From assembly GCA_033675265.1 (NCBI GenBank), contig JAUJYZ010000974.1:1120001-1184000 (forward strand): a DNA stretch of 64,000 nt, read 5' to 3'. Shown here piece after piece: positions 38,646 through 50,617 of this stretch. The stretch comes from Actinostola sp. cb2023. Taxonomy: Eukaryota; Cnidaria; Anthozoa; Actiniaria; Actinostolidae. The notes under the pieces are model-generated. The model worked only from the letters and a program-made list of their open reading frames with translations. It was not told the origin of the DNA and searched no databases. The number at the start of each line of letters is the position of its first letter. Position 1 is the first letter of the stretch. The translations under genes were made by a program, and so were the position numbers.

Positions 38646-38716
38646 CAATCTCGTCCCCAGAGCCCACGTTCCTCTTGGTCTGACCAAGAGGAACGTGGGC
38701 TCTGGGGACGAGATTG
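38646..38716. mobile_element. Perfect 71-bp palindrome (CAATCTCGTCCCCAGAGCCC)
   Basis: Two 35-bp arms are exact inverse copies around a single base. A related but imperfect hairpin (CAATCTCCTTCCCAGAGTCG) lies at 46283-46365, so this looks like a miniature transposable family. Confidence 0.75.
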
Positions 38717-40911
38717 GAAATGGGGAAACTGGTCTCTCGCTCCAACTCGTGGATTACATTCAATGTCTTGTTTATATTTGGCTCCCTATTTCACAAACCA
38801 ATCAGTTCTAATCCACGAGTTTGCCATTGGTCACCTTTGATTGAAACTCACTTTCACTTTCAGAACCCATTTTAACTTCACGACTTTTCCCGCCATCCTT
38901 TGCAAAACTAGCGTACGTAACAAAGTGCTTTTGAAGAGCTAATCGCTTGGGCTATTCCCGCAGTGGTGTGCAAAGCCGGCCTGGTATCGATGCATCTTTA
39001 TATAATCAGCTTGAAGATGCCCAACAGAACAGACGACACAGGCAGCAGTCGTACACGCGTGATTGGTTGAGTACACCACGTGGTATGTCACGTGAGTGTT
39101 GCTATGACAGCTGGTGTTCACAACATTGGAGTGTGTTTGGATATGATGTCATCATGCAAGACATGCTTCTGTTCTAAGAAAAAAAAAGCTCGTAAAAACA
39201 ATGCTTGAAATATTGATAGCGCAAAATCCAGATAAAGTTTTATAATTTTTGTTATCGCGAAACGCGCTTAGGTACTTGTACGAAATATCCCTTAGCAATC
39301 TCGGAAACAACTTTCGCAAGAACTGACTTCAGGAGTCCTGCATAGTGACTGAAACCAGTTTTATTGTACACGCCTATAAAGTCTAATGACTAGTATATAT
39401 ATGCAAAATAAACGTACTGTACACGCCTATAAAGTCTAATGACTAGTATATATATGCAAAATAAACGTACTGTACACGCCTATAAAGTCTAATGACTAGT
39501 ATATATATGCAAAATAAACGTACTGTACACGCCTATAAAGTCTAATGACTATAGTATATATATGCAAAATAAACGCTGAAGAGTATATTGCTATGTATAC
39601 GTGGAATTTGATTTGTAGTATTTCAAAGCCGAGAATAAGGACTATAGACGGGGTCGCCTCGGACTGGAAACCCCGTCTAGTCCGAATTCAAGGCTTTGGA
39701 ACGACTTCTCATACTCATTAATTATTGCATGCAATGGCCTAAAGGCAATAAATAAAGAAGTCCAAGATTTTAGCCCGTAAAAGCAAGAATTTGAGTTTGT
39801 ATATGCTCTGCTCATGTGTAGAGTCGAGGACATCGTATCCCACATGTGTTGGACTCTTGAGTAGCATGGAGTAGAGCCTGCTTTCAGATAAAAACGAATT
39901 CGGACCAGTCGTGAGGGACGATTAGTTGTAATCGTCCCTCATGATAAGTACTGGGGATTTTTCCAATAACTGGAAATATGGTGGAAAAATTTCCAGTTAC
40001 TCTTGCCAGAACTTTCCCTAGTTTCAAAGTACATCACGTGGTATTATTCTGCGCATTTGATTAATGAGTATGAGAAGTGTGTGTTCGAGAGAGCGACATC
40101 TTTATTGAGGGCAAGTAAAATAGTAAATTTTCTCGACGAAGTTTCGCGAAGACTGAGTAGGGCAGGACTGTTTAGCAGTCTAGGCCTCCTCAGTTCAAAT
40201 TCAAAAGACACCTACAATAGCGGTATGCATATACAAGCTAGCCATCGTTTGTTAAAAACAAATATTAATTGTTTCTCCCAGCCTCAGTGCAATGCATGGA
40301 GAAAAGGTTGTGTTGCAGTTCTGTGTTTTTGTATAGCTTGTGTGAAGTGGTTGCGGACTCCAAGCCGGCGAAAAGATTGATGCTGCAAGAATCGTACGTT
40401 CTGATTGTGAATAGCGAAATTACAAATAAACGGTGGGAAAATAAATTGAAGTTTTTATAGCCAATTAACCAAATCAGTTGAAGCAGAAATTCACTGTAAA
40501 TGAACTCGGCTGAGACCTCACAGACGCATGCAAATTCACTGATCAAAACATGAATCAACTTTTGACAGAACTAGCATTTATTGCGCTGTTGACTGCTTTC
40601 TATTTGCGAAGAAAACCTTCAACACGCTACGAAATATGTTTTCGATCCACCTGCAATACCGAGAAACTTTACTGATTTGGGTCCAGTTGTCAAGGATACA
40701 AAGGCTAATCTAAATAGTGAACCCCGTCGCGTGTAGAGCCGAACTCTTTCATAGTCCAAGGTTGTTGTATGTCGAGACTGTCTGCCCAGAGCTTCAATTT
40801 CTAAGCGACTAAACATTGTAAAGGCTGCGTTACGAATTTACCAATACAACTTCTGCTTCCTTGTGAAGTTTAGAAATAATTCAAAGATTTCCGATTGAAA
40901 ACTGAAGAATT
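38717..40911. other. Intergenic stretch upstream of the LamG-like gene
   Basis: Apart from the tandem repeat at 39366-39575 I see no gene. Short hairpins occur at 39648-39684 (GGGGTCGCC...CCCCGTC) and 39913-39943 (GAGGGACGATTA...TCGTCCCTC). The 125-codon frame at 40003-40380 has no recognisable domain. Confidence 0.4.
39366..39575 (+). repeat. 53-bp tandem repeat, 4 copies
   Basis: CGCCTATAAAGTCTAATGAC recurs at 39371, 39424, 39477 and 39530 with almost no divergence. The last copy carries a 2-bp insertion. Confidence 0.95.
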
Positions 40912-43900
40912 ATGGTTCGCCTTACAAACATCCCGGTTGTTGAGTTAGTTTTCCTAATTGCTTTACGATTAGTAACTTCTGCTCCAAATTCAGGTAAGTA
41001 GGAAGCGAACTGTTTCAGTTTGCTCAATGTCTTCATGAGTGATCAATTGTCATCATTGTTTGTGTGTCATATTCGACTTTCGTGAGTTCTGCCGTGTTAC
41101 TAGTTTTCGATCTTCGCGCTCAAGCGCCGACTAATGAATTTCTCTTGCCGCTATATTGTTTTCAAAGTGTTCGTGTAACAGGGCCGTACAGTAGTTACCC
41201 AAAATTCAAGGGGGGGCAGTACGTATATAACAACAAAAAATAAATAAAAATAGTACAGTTCTCAGTACTTTTTGGTATCTTTTTTGCCCTGCTAGGGGGG
41301 GGGGGGGGGATGCTCCCCCCCCCCCCCCCCCCCCCTGCCCCTGTGCTGTGCACGGCGCTGGACAATCTTGATACAATATTGCAATATATTTTTTCTTCTT
41401 GATTTTGGAAAAGAGTTCTTTTAGTCTAACGGAGATGTGATATGTGATACTGAACAAGATATAGTAACTTTTAAACTCTTTACGGTTAAAATCCGTCTTT
41501 TCACTCTTGCATGTATTATTGCTGATTTGATTGCACATTGAGAGCATTAATTAATTAATTAATTAATTAATTGTTGAAATATCCATTTTATTCGTTGGAT
41601 CGAAGTATTAAAGTTATTAATAAAGCTTTTTCATTCTAACGAGACAACATGGAAAGCTGGTCATCCTTACAGTCTAGAACACTCTATAGATGTAGTGAGT
41701 TGTGTATCTCTCTATGACGTCCTGGTGTTTATCAAAAATTATGCATATAAATGAACATTTGCTTTGTGTATCGATCTTTTTCCATCGCGGTTTCAGAATC
41801 AGACGTTAGATTTTAAAACTTGTTTTGACTACGTATTTCGTAGACTATTCCGCCAAAGTAAATACACCTTATTCAATGTATTTTTATTTTAGGATATTCT
41901 CTAGACGAGAACTGTTAGAGGGGGGGGGGGGGGGGGGGGGGGGGGACTCAAAAAGGTTTGATACGGGGAGGTTTCGCTCGGAGGTCCAAACCCTTATATG
42001 ACATAGTTCCCCTTTTATATACCTCCAGCCTGAGAAAGGTACCCATTTCGGGCGGCGCCTCCACGTATAGTCCATTATAGTAACGTTGTCATAGTAGTGC
42101 CCTGGACAAAGAGACAGTCGAATCGAAGGTGTCTAGAGCAAAGGAGCCCCTTCCACCCGCGAGCGAGTAGTACTCATTCTCTTAAAATGTTTGTTTCATT
42201 TTAGGACAAGTTTTTTACTTTCCTCTGAACTCGACAACAATCAAAGGAATCATCAAAAATGGACCTTGTACATATCTTGCCACCAGAACAGTCCAGGGTG
42301 CAACACCTGCTAGCACAGTCCAAGGTCCTAACTCTACTAACGGAGACTGGCAGGTATTGAACCTTGCTGCAGATAATTGGGTGAACCTGGGAGACTTTAA
42401 TGGCACGTGTATCAGTGACCCTGGACTTTGTACCAATGGAATGACGGTTTCGTTTTGGCTTCGTATGAATGCGAGTATTTCTGGTGACAGACATATTATC
42501 ATGACTGGAAAACTAGACACCTCGCGTGGAATACAAGTATTTCACAGGTAAGAAATGTTAGTTCACTATGAAGGCGAATGAATAGCAAGAAAGAATGAAA
42601 ATATTAAAAGAGAAAAAGGATGAGAGAGAAAAACAAGAAAGAAGGAAAGAAAGAAGGTGAGGAATTAAGGAAGGAACAAGAGAGAAAAGAAGGAACGAAC
42701 GAACGAACGAACGAATTAAGGAACCGAGGAAGAAAGAAAGGTGGCATTTCAAAGAATAGAAAGATGTCTCTCTTTTTCTAACCTTTTACCGATAATATTA
42801 CTGACAGTTTTCTGCCATTAATTCAATCTTTATCATTTTGCAGTAACTCCCACACCAACGTTGTAATCTGTGATGGCACCAAGCGTTACCCTGTGGAGAT
42901 CGACTTAACCAGCCAATGGACGCACATCACTGCTATCTACAATCCATCAGGAGGTACTGCAGCAGACAGGTTTTTCGTCTACATCAACGCTATTAAAAAA
43001 GAAACAGCTCTTTATGGCGTGAAGTGTGATCTGAGCGATCAAGACACACACCTATTGATAGGCCATGAGAGCACTACAGGTTCTGTAAGTAGCCGTCCGT
43101 TTGCCATAGCACAGCTTGCGTTCTTCTCCAAGGTACTCAGTAACGCAGAAGTACAAGAAGTTTATAATAACGTGACATCAGGTAAATTGTTCAACCGTAG
43201 CTAACATATACTGCATTAGTGATTAAAACCTGCTTTATTAATCGATTATTTTTCAACTAGTCTGTATAGATTCATTTATTTAATGTAGTACGTACATCAG
43301 TATCAAGAGAGACATATAATCATGACGTTAGTATACAAAGACTATCTCGGCGGGCCCGCACTATATGTTTACAAGTGTCTTACCGTTGAAATTCCTAAAC
43401 TGTGTGTACTCGTATTCGCTGCCATTATGATTGTGAGACCTGCTAATGTTGCGGTTTGATTCAAGGTCTCGTGTCTTCGTAATTTAGTTGCTAAATGTGC
43501 TTAGTTTCTTATCATGACAAACACTTACATTATTCTTCTTCATCTACTAGGAATAGTGTTGAACTGCCCTCGTAAGTATTCCATTTTCAATCAATAAGCC
43601 AATTCGGAGTTTAAGAATAAGGTTCAGCGCGCATGCGATTTTATCCCGATTTTATTTGTAAAAATAACAAAAGAAGGTGATATAATCGGGATAAAATCGC
43701 ATGCGCGCTGAACCTTATTCTTAAACTCCGAACTGGCTTTTCAGTTAGAGTTAATATTAATTTATGAAAATAAAAGTAATTGTTAAAACCAGGAGCCCAT
43801 AAGTAGGAGCCTCCATCTACCGTACTGGGTTTGTGAGACGACCTGTGACCGGATCAGGCTATTTTTAGAACACCTTTTCCCGCGAACTGATCATCAATCA

Positions 43901-45732
43901 ATAGGAATCCCCCATGGGAATTACACAGAGCCAATCAGCATCAATGAGGTAGATGATTTGTGTTTATTTGTGATATATGAACAAAGTGGCGGACGAAGAA
44001 ATTGGCGAAATTGAAGAAACTGAAAGTGAAGAGAGCGATAGCGATAGTTACAGTGACTCTTTTGCAGAATTTAGTAATTCATCGGAAAGTGACCAAGAGT
44101 CTTCAAGTTCGTGTTCTGTTTCTCAAGGAACTAAAAAAACATCAAATAGTAAACCTACCAGGCCAAAAGCTAGAAACTCCGTAACAAAGCCGAAATCAAA
44201 AATCCCTGGTGTTAAAATTTCGCGGCAAAACTGGTGTTCTAAAAATAGCCTGATCCGGTCACAGGTCGTCTCACGAATACATCCCAGATGGAGGCTCCTA
44301 CTTATGGGCTCCTGTTAAAACTTCATATGCTTGCCCGAGTGGAAGTGGAAGGGATTGCCCGAGTGGAAGTGGAAGGGAAAGGAAAGGGAGGGAAGGGAAA
44401 GGGAGGGGAGGGGAGGAGAGGGGGAGGAGAATGCCTTGGACAACTTGAACTCTCTAGGGAGGGGTAAGGTAAGCCGGATGGGAAGAGAGAACAAAATAGT
44501 AAAACTTGCGCGCTTTAGTTTGTAGTACATACGTCTATAATAAATCCTTTCCATATAGGATTGCATACTGACCACCAAGTTATTGCTTTCCTTTGCGCAT
44601 GCACAGTAGCACTGATGTAATCTAACGCAATGTTTTTGATATACAGCTGTGACAACGACTGTGCCTCCAACAACTTCTACTTCCGGCGGAAGTGTAACCA
44701 CCGCACCAGATGGTTCAGGTAGTTTTTATTTCATTTTGTTTCTAGATTTGATTATTGTCCTGCTAACATGAACAGAGGATACAGTCGATCCTATAGAATG
44801 GACGGGCTCTCGGACAGTAAACGTGAAGCCTGTATTGAGACCGCTAAATCAGCGATGGGAGGTGCCCATGCATTTCCTGAGCCGCGACTAATTGATCGAT
44901 ATCGACCTTCAAAAGGTCGCCGCTAAATACATTTTTAACGATTTGATTTTTTCTGAAGATTCCAAGCACTCAGGCAATTATGATAGAAGTAAAGGGCGAT
45001 CACCCGTCGTTCTTATCTTGTTGTCCGTCTCACTGTTTACACTTCTTATCATCGTCATCGCTCTAATCATTGCGTGCTGTATCGTCCTTCCAAAGTAAGT
45101 ACCAAACAAATGTACTCACAACGATTACGTTATTAATATTATACCTGGCTACTACTGAGTGATGGCCCATTTAGAAGATAGAAAATATGCCGCTGTTTGG
45201 CTAACTTAGGTGTTCGAGTGCGTCAGTCAGACTGACTGACTGACTGACTGACTGACTGACTGACTGACTGACTGACTGACTGACTGACTGACTGACTGAC
45301 TGACTGACTGACTGACTGACTGAGTAAATGATTTACTGAATGGATATATGAATACGTGAATGACTAACATTGACAAAAGTTTCATCTTTGATTTACTAAA
45401 ACATGTCATTACGCTCGTGGTTCCACTTGAGTTTTGAACATTTTGTGACGTCAAATCCATTGTCAATAAGAGTACAGACAATGGAAAACCGCTTGCGATT
45501 TCTTTTTTACAATAACAAAGTCAAAAAAACATCCAAAAACAAGGATAAAGTTTGAAAGAAAAACCGTTTCAAGCGCGCGCTGGCTTCGTGCGCGAGCGAT
45601 TCGTCAGTTCTATGTGTCTGTACTCTTATTGACAATGGCTGAGAGCCAATCAGATTGCGAGATTACGCTAGGTTATTGTAAAAATTGTGTTTTATTTTCA
45701 GCGCCAAAGGCAAAGGATACAAATGCATATAA
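40912..45732 (+). CDS. Secreted-type LamG/concanavalin-like domain protein with single TM helix
   Basis: Seven exons: 40912-40993, 42205-42547, 42844-43181, 43551-43571, 44647-44718, 44959-45094 and 45702-45732; 1023 nt, 340 aa, phases 1,2,1,1,1,2. Residues 1-24 form a signal peptide (VVELVFLIALRLVTSA). Residues about 29-253 look like a Laminin G/concanavalin A-like jelly-roll: FYFPLN, MTVSFWLRMN, SQWTHITAIYN, FFVYINA, FAIAQLAFFSKVLSNAEVQEVYN, the usual LamG_3 landmarks. A Thr/Pro/Ser-rich linker (about 262-286) leads to a TM helix (about 302-329) and a tail of about 11 residues, KNAKGKGYKCI. It is a type I surface protein, probably for adhesion or recognition; the ligand is unknown. Exon 4 is a 21-nt microexon. 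Introns hold several MITEs and poly-G/C runs. The domain call is from motif order, not a search. Confidence 0.85.
41184..41362. repeat. G-run/C-run hairpin element in LamG-gene intron 1
   Basis: GGGGGGCAGTAC near the left and a G-run followed by ATGCT and a C-run at 41296-41338 can fold on themselves. The ends AGGGCCGTACAG and GCACGGCGCTGG are only loosely inverted. A separate poly-G run lies at 41920-41945, just upstream of exon 2. Confidence 0.4.
43589..43740. mobile_element. Palindromic MITE in LamG-gene intron 4
   Basis: AAGCCAATTCGGAGTTTAAG on the left is mirrored by CTTAAACTCCGAACTGGCTT on the right. The 55-bp arms include GCGCGCATGCGATTTTATCC and are nearly perfect around a loop of about 40 bp. 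Confidence 0.85.
43790..44315. mobile_element. 526-bp inverted-repeat element with 7-bp duplication and an acidic frame
   Basis: The left end CAGGAGCCCATAAGTAGGAG and right end CTCCTACTTATGGGCTCCTG continue as ~85-bp inverted arms (GTCTCACGA.., GACCGGATCAGGCTATTTTT). TTAAAAC flanks both sides (43783-43789 and 44316-44322). The interior carries an open frame from 43977 of about 100 codons, rich in Glu, Ser and Asp. Its stop lies just past the right end. It may be the first exon of the parent transposon's protein. Confidence 0.8.
45228..45322 (+). repeat. (GACT)n microsatellite in LamG-gene intron 6
   Basis: About 23 uninterrupted GACT units. The SVSQSVSQ-type frame on the other strand is an artefact. 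Confidence 0.95.
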
Positions 45733-45798
45733 CACAGTCACATGAACCACTTGTAGTATAAACCACCACTTCATACGACGCTACACAAGCAATAGATA

Positions 45799-46034
45799 TC
45801 AGCAGGGGCGGATCCAGAGTTTTTGCAATGGGGGGGGGGGGGGGGTGGTCAATAGATATCAGCAGGGACGGATCCAGAGATTTTGCAAAGGGGGGGGGGG
45901 GGGGGGGGGGGACGATCAGATTGGACATTGGTTTCAGCCAAATTTTATGTAAATACTGTTTTTGGCAAAAAAGATATTCGGATTTCCAAAAGGGGGGCGT
46001 GTGCCTCCTTCGCCCCACCCTAAATCCGGCCCTG
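45799..46034. mobile_element. hAT-like MITE with duplicated left end and long G-runs
   Basis: CAGGGGCGGATCCAGAG at 45805 and CAGGGACGGATCCAGAG at about 45863 form a ~61-bp tandem duplication, each followed by TTTTGCAA and a G-run. The right end is AATCCGGCCCTG. The termini match those at 14294 and 16912. Confidence 0.55.
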
Positions 46035-46282
46035 GTCAATTATTTTGCTCATAAAAGGGTATTATATAGTTAAACCCGTATTAATGCTAATTATTATCAG
46101 TTATTATTATTATTAATACTTATTATTATTCTTATTATTAAACCCGACTTGACCTAAAGATATCAGCCGATTCAAGTAGAGCATGCGCAGAGATAACACA
46201 ACTTGTATCGACTAGTAACTCTATATTTAAGTATTTTATTTTAAAATGGAAATAGTTACGTTGTTATTGTTATTTGGGGAAA

Positions 46283-46365
46283 CAATCTCCTTCCCAGAGT
46301 CGCCCGCGTCTTTCTTGTCAAACCGCAAACCATAAAAGCCACGGGCGACTCTGGTAACCAGATTG
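46283..46365. mobile_element. Hairpin MITE related to the 38646 palindrome
   Basis: CAATCTCCTTCCCAGAGTCG and its imperfect inverse CGACTCTGGTAACCAGATTG border a loop of about 25 bp. Confidence 0.6.
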
Positions 46366-46424
46366 GTGGGGATGAAGGGGATAAGGTAAGCACATGCTTG
46401 CAGTAAGTTCTTGCCTGAGTAAGA

Positions 46425-46832
46425 CGCGTAGCCTGCGAGGCGGCCCAAAGAATACGGATCGGAGAGGATCGGAGGGGATCGGAGGGGATCGGAGGGGGGA
46501 CTGAGGAGAGGATGCGAAAAGGAGGGGGGAATGGGGAGAGTGAAGTGAAGTATGTTTGACATACTCAAACGTGATTGGGCAATTCTGATAGATGACACTT
46601 GACTACATGCAGGACTAGGAATGTTTAATTAGGGGGCATTCGGTAAAATCAAGGGTCTTCGCTGCAGGCCCTCCCTCCCCCTCTCTCCCCATTCCCCGTC
46701 CTTTTCCCCCCCTCTCCTCAGTCCCCTTCCCCCTCCGATCCCCTCCGATCCCCTCCGATCCCCTCCGATCCCCTCCGATCCCCTCCGATCCCCTCCGATC
46801 CGTACCCTTTGGGCCGCCACGCAGGCTACGCG
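46425..46832. mobile_element. Hairpin element with mirrored GATCGGAGGG decamers
   Basis: The ends CGCGTAGCCTGCGAGGCGGC and GCCGCCACGCAGGCTACGCG are inverted. Next to them lie about five GATCGGAGGG decamers on the left and about eight CCCCTCCGAT decamers on the right, so the repeat expanded independently on the two arms. Short frames in it are repeat translation. Confidence 0.75.
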
Positions 46833-47175
46833 AGACTAGCCACATGTATTCACGGCATATCAATCTTCGACAAGGACTGATGTGTACAGACATCACAGGT
46901 GGTCAAGTATCGCATTATAAAGACCAAGAGGAAGAGGGTCGAGCAGAGAACACAAACCCCAATTGTTGTATCAAAATCACCTAGGATGTTGTTTTCAGCT
47001 ACTAGTTTAGCTATACCTTCAAGATACATGTCAATCCCTCACTTTCTCATGATTCTTCAACCCGGGTGTTGTTTTCAGTTCGGGCATGCGCACAATCAAA
47101 ACACTCGAGATGTTCTTACAAAACACTCGAAATGTTCTTACAAAAACAAACGGTAAAAAAAAAGAATATTTTTTT

Positions 47176-47258
47176 CGGTGCAGTGAGGAATCGAACCCGC
47201 GCCCGTGTGCTTCTAACGCGCTGTGTTTCCGTGTGCTTAACAGTGCGAGCCACGGGAC
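47176..47258 (-). ncRNA. tRNA-derived segment (unit 1)
   Basis: The minus strand reads GGTCCCGTGGCTCGCACTG (A-box-like) and, about 45 nt later, GGGTTCGATTCC, a perfect pol III B-box inside a T-arm-like hairpin. The acceptor ends pair poorly and no clean anticodon arm forms, so a working tRNA is unlikely. It is a tRNA-derived SINE head or tRNA pseudogene. Copies lie at 48855-48937, 50535-50617, 52218-52300 and 53950-54032. Confidence 0.5.
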
Positions 47259-48854
47259 CATAGTAATTTGCACAACAATAGACAGTCCATTCACAAGATA
47301 CACTAGGTTATTTTGTCCTCCAAATCAATAAGCGTGCACGATAGCCTAGTGGTGCGGGGCAGTTATTTAGTGGGACTAGGATCCGACTGTTCCCTCCCTC
47401 TTTGATCACTAAGCTGATTGGTGTAATGCCCGGATAGCGCGGATGGGGCCGAAATCTTCATCCTATACGTAACATACGGTGACTCGGCATAATGTCCGGG
47501 AGTATGGTCCTTTTGGGGTAAATTACCGGCATTCATCTCTTTTGAACCTGGGGTCTAGGGTTCTAGTCCCAGCCGTATCAAGTTGTTTTTTTCATTCTTT
47601 CTTTTTTTGTTTTGTTTTTGTTTGTTTGTTTTCTTTTTTGGAATTGTCAGTTACATATTTCTTCTTTTTTTTTGTAACAAAAAGGTAACTGAAAAAAAAA
47701 TTGTCCAGTTAAATAATTTAATTATAAATGATTTTATATTTTGTTTAATAATTTTAATATTTAACGTTGTTTTCTTTTGAGCATTTCAACGATATTCATC
47801 AGACACAAGAATTGAGGAATTTATTATACTGGTGGTGTTCAAAGAGTGCATAGCGTAAATAGCGTAAATCAACTTATCTACTAGAATAAGATAATACAAC
47901 TTATTATACATTTTAGCGTGCCGTATTTTGACTAGATGTATGCAGCCGTACGCGTACTGCACACTAAAATGTATAATCACGTTATAAAAACATGTACCTA
48001 ATAATACAACCCAGTGGAAGACTGCGTTCGAATGGTAACCGCAAAGCATCTACGGATTATTGGGATGGACAGCTCCGCCTTATTGAATGTACTCTAGATC
48101 ATTTCAACTGCTGTGTTGGAGCTTTAACACTGAGAGCACGCCATGTAAATATAGAATCCATAGATGTTTTGCAGTCGCTATTCGCACCCAGTCTCACACT
48201 CATTGAAGGCGAATAAAGTTACCTGGACTACCGTAACGAACTACTTGAACACTGTTTCGCACATGGTTTGTTTCGCTCCACTGCTGTGACATTGATGCGG
48301 ATAATTGACTTCTTTAACATAAAACGATGCTAACAAAAATCTATGATTATATATATTATAATTTATGTGTGAGAACTGTTATTACATGCAAAATGGGTCT
48401 TAGTCAGCAAGACCCCTTTTGACAAGACAAACCCCAATTGTTGTATCAAAATCACCTAGGATGTTGTTTTCAGCTGGAAGTTTAGCTATTCCTTCAAGAT
48501 ACATGTCAATCTCTCACTTTCTCATGATTCTTCAACCAGGGTGTTGTTTTGAGTTCGGGCATGCGCACAATCAAAACACTCGAGATAGTTTTTCTTTGTG
48601 AAACTACCAGAACGCTACTTTGGTTCAGTATTTTTCATTTTTGCATGGGTCGATGTGTTGTCTAGGAGCACATCTCAATATGAGAACTGTTATTACAAAA
48701 TGGGTCTTAGTCAACAAGGCCGTTTTGAGAACACAGACTTCATATATATATTAATAACTATTTTAAATGATTAGACATTATTAAAATAATTATTTTCTTG
48801 AGTATAAAATGTTCTTACAAAAACAAACGGTCAGAAAAAAAGAATTTGTTTTCC

Positions 48855-48937
48855 GGTGCAGCGAGGAATCGAACCCGCGCCCGTGTGCTTCTAACGCGCT
48901 GTGTTTCCGTGTGTTTAACAGTGCGAGCCACGGGACC
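48855..48937 (-). ncRNA. tRNA-derived segment (unit 2)
   Basis: Same A-box-like and B-box arrangement as unit 1, with a few base changes (GTGTTTAAC for GTGCTTAAC on the plus strand). Confidence 0.45.
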
Positions 48938-50534
48938 ATAGTAATTTGCACAACAATAGACAGTCCATTCACAAGATACACTAGGTTATTTTGTCCTCCA
49001 AATCAATAAGCGTGCACGATAGCCTAGTGGTGCGGGGCAGTTATTTAGTGGGACTAGGATCCGACTGTTCCCTCCCTCTTTGATCACTAAGCTGATTGGT
49101 GTAATGCCCGGATAGCGCGGATGGGGCCGAAATCTTCATCCTATACGTAACATACGGTGACTCGGCATAATGTCCGGGAGTATGGTCCTTTTGGGGTAAA
49201 TTACCGGCATTCATCTCTTTTGAACCTGGGGTCTAGGGTTCTAGTCCCAGCCGTATCAAGTTGTTTTTTTCATTCTTTCTTTTTTTGTTTTGTTTTTGTT
49301 TGTTTGTTTTCTTTTTTGGAATTGTCAGTTACATATTTCTTCTTTTTTTTTGTAACAAAAAGGTAACTGAAAAAAAAAATTGTCCAGTTAAATAATTTAA
49401 TTATAAATGATTTTATATTTTGTTTAATAATTTTAATATTTAACGTTGTTTTCTTTTGAGCATTTCAACGATATTCATCAGACACAAGAATTGAGGAATT
49501 TATTATACTGGTGGTGTTCAAAGAGTGCATAGCGTAAATAGCGTAAATCAACTTATCTACTAGAATAAGATAATACAACTTATTATACATTTTAGCGTGC
49601 CGTATTTTGACTAGATGTATGCAGCCGTACGCGTACTGCACACTAAAATGTATAATCACGTTATAAAAACATGTACCTAATAATACAACCCAGTGGAAGA
49701 CTGCGTTCGAATGGTAACCGCAAAGCATCTACGGATTATTGGGATGGACAGCTCCGCCTTAGTGAATGTACTCTAGATCATTTCAACTGCTGTGTTGGAG
49801 CTTTAACACTGAGAGCACGCCATGTAAATATAGAATCCATAGATGTTTTGCAGTCGCTATTCGCACCCAGTCTCACACTCATTGAAGGCGAATAAAGTTA
49901 CCTGGACTACCGTAACGAACTACTTGAACACTGTTTCGCAGTGGTTTGTTTCGCTCCACTGCTGTGACATTGATGCGGATAATTGACTTCTTTAACATAA
50001 AACGATGCTAACAAAAATCTATGATTATATATATTATAATTTATGTGTGAGAACTGTTATTACATGCAAAATGGGTCTTAGTCAGCAAGACCCCTTTTGA
50101 CAAGACAAACCCCAATTGTTGTATCAAAATCACCTAGGATGTTGTTTTCAGCTGGAAGTTTAGCTATTCCTTCAAGATACATGTCAATCTCTCACTTTCT
50201 CATGATTCTTCAACCAGGGTGTTGTTTTGAGTTCGGGCATGCGCACAATCAAAACACTCGAGATAGTTTTTCTTCGTGAAACTACCAGAACGCTACTTTG
50301 GTTCAGTATTTTTCATTTTTGCATGGGTCGATGTGTTGTCTAGGAGCACATCTCAATATGAGAACTGTTATTACAAAATGGGTCTTAGTCAACAAGGCCG
50401 TTTTGAGAACACAGACTTCATATATATATTAATAACTATTTTAAATGATTAGACATTATTAAAATAATTATTTTCTTGAGTATAAAATGTCTTCTTACAA
50501 AAACAAACGGCCAGAAAAAAAGAATTTGTTTTCC

Positions 50535-50617
50535 GGTGCAGCGAGGAATCGAACCCGCGCCCGTGTGCTTCTAACGCGCTGTGTTTCCGTGTGTTTAACA
50601 GTGCGAGCCACGGGACC
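50535..50617 (-). ncRNA. tRNA-derived segment (unit 3)
   Basis: Identical in its core to the unit 2 copy. Confidence 0.45.

Noticed and set aside
47176..47258. Functional tRNA gene
   Set aside because: The B-box is perfect but acceptor pairing and anticodon arm are poor.
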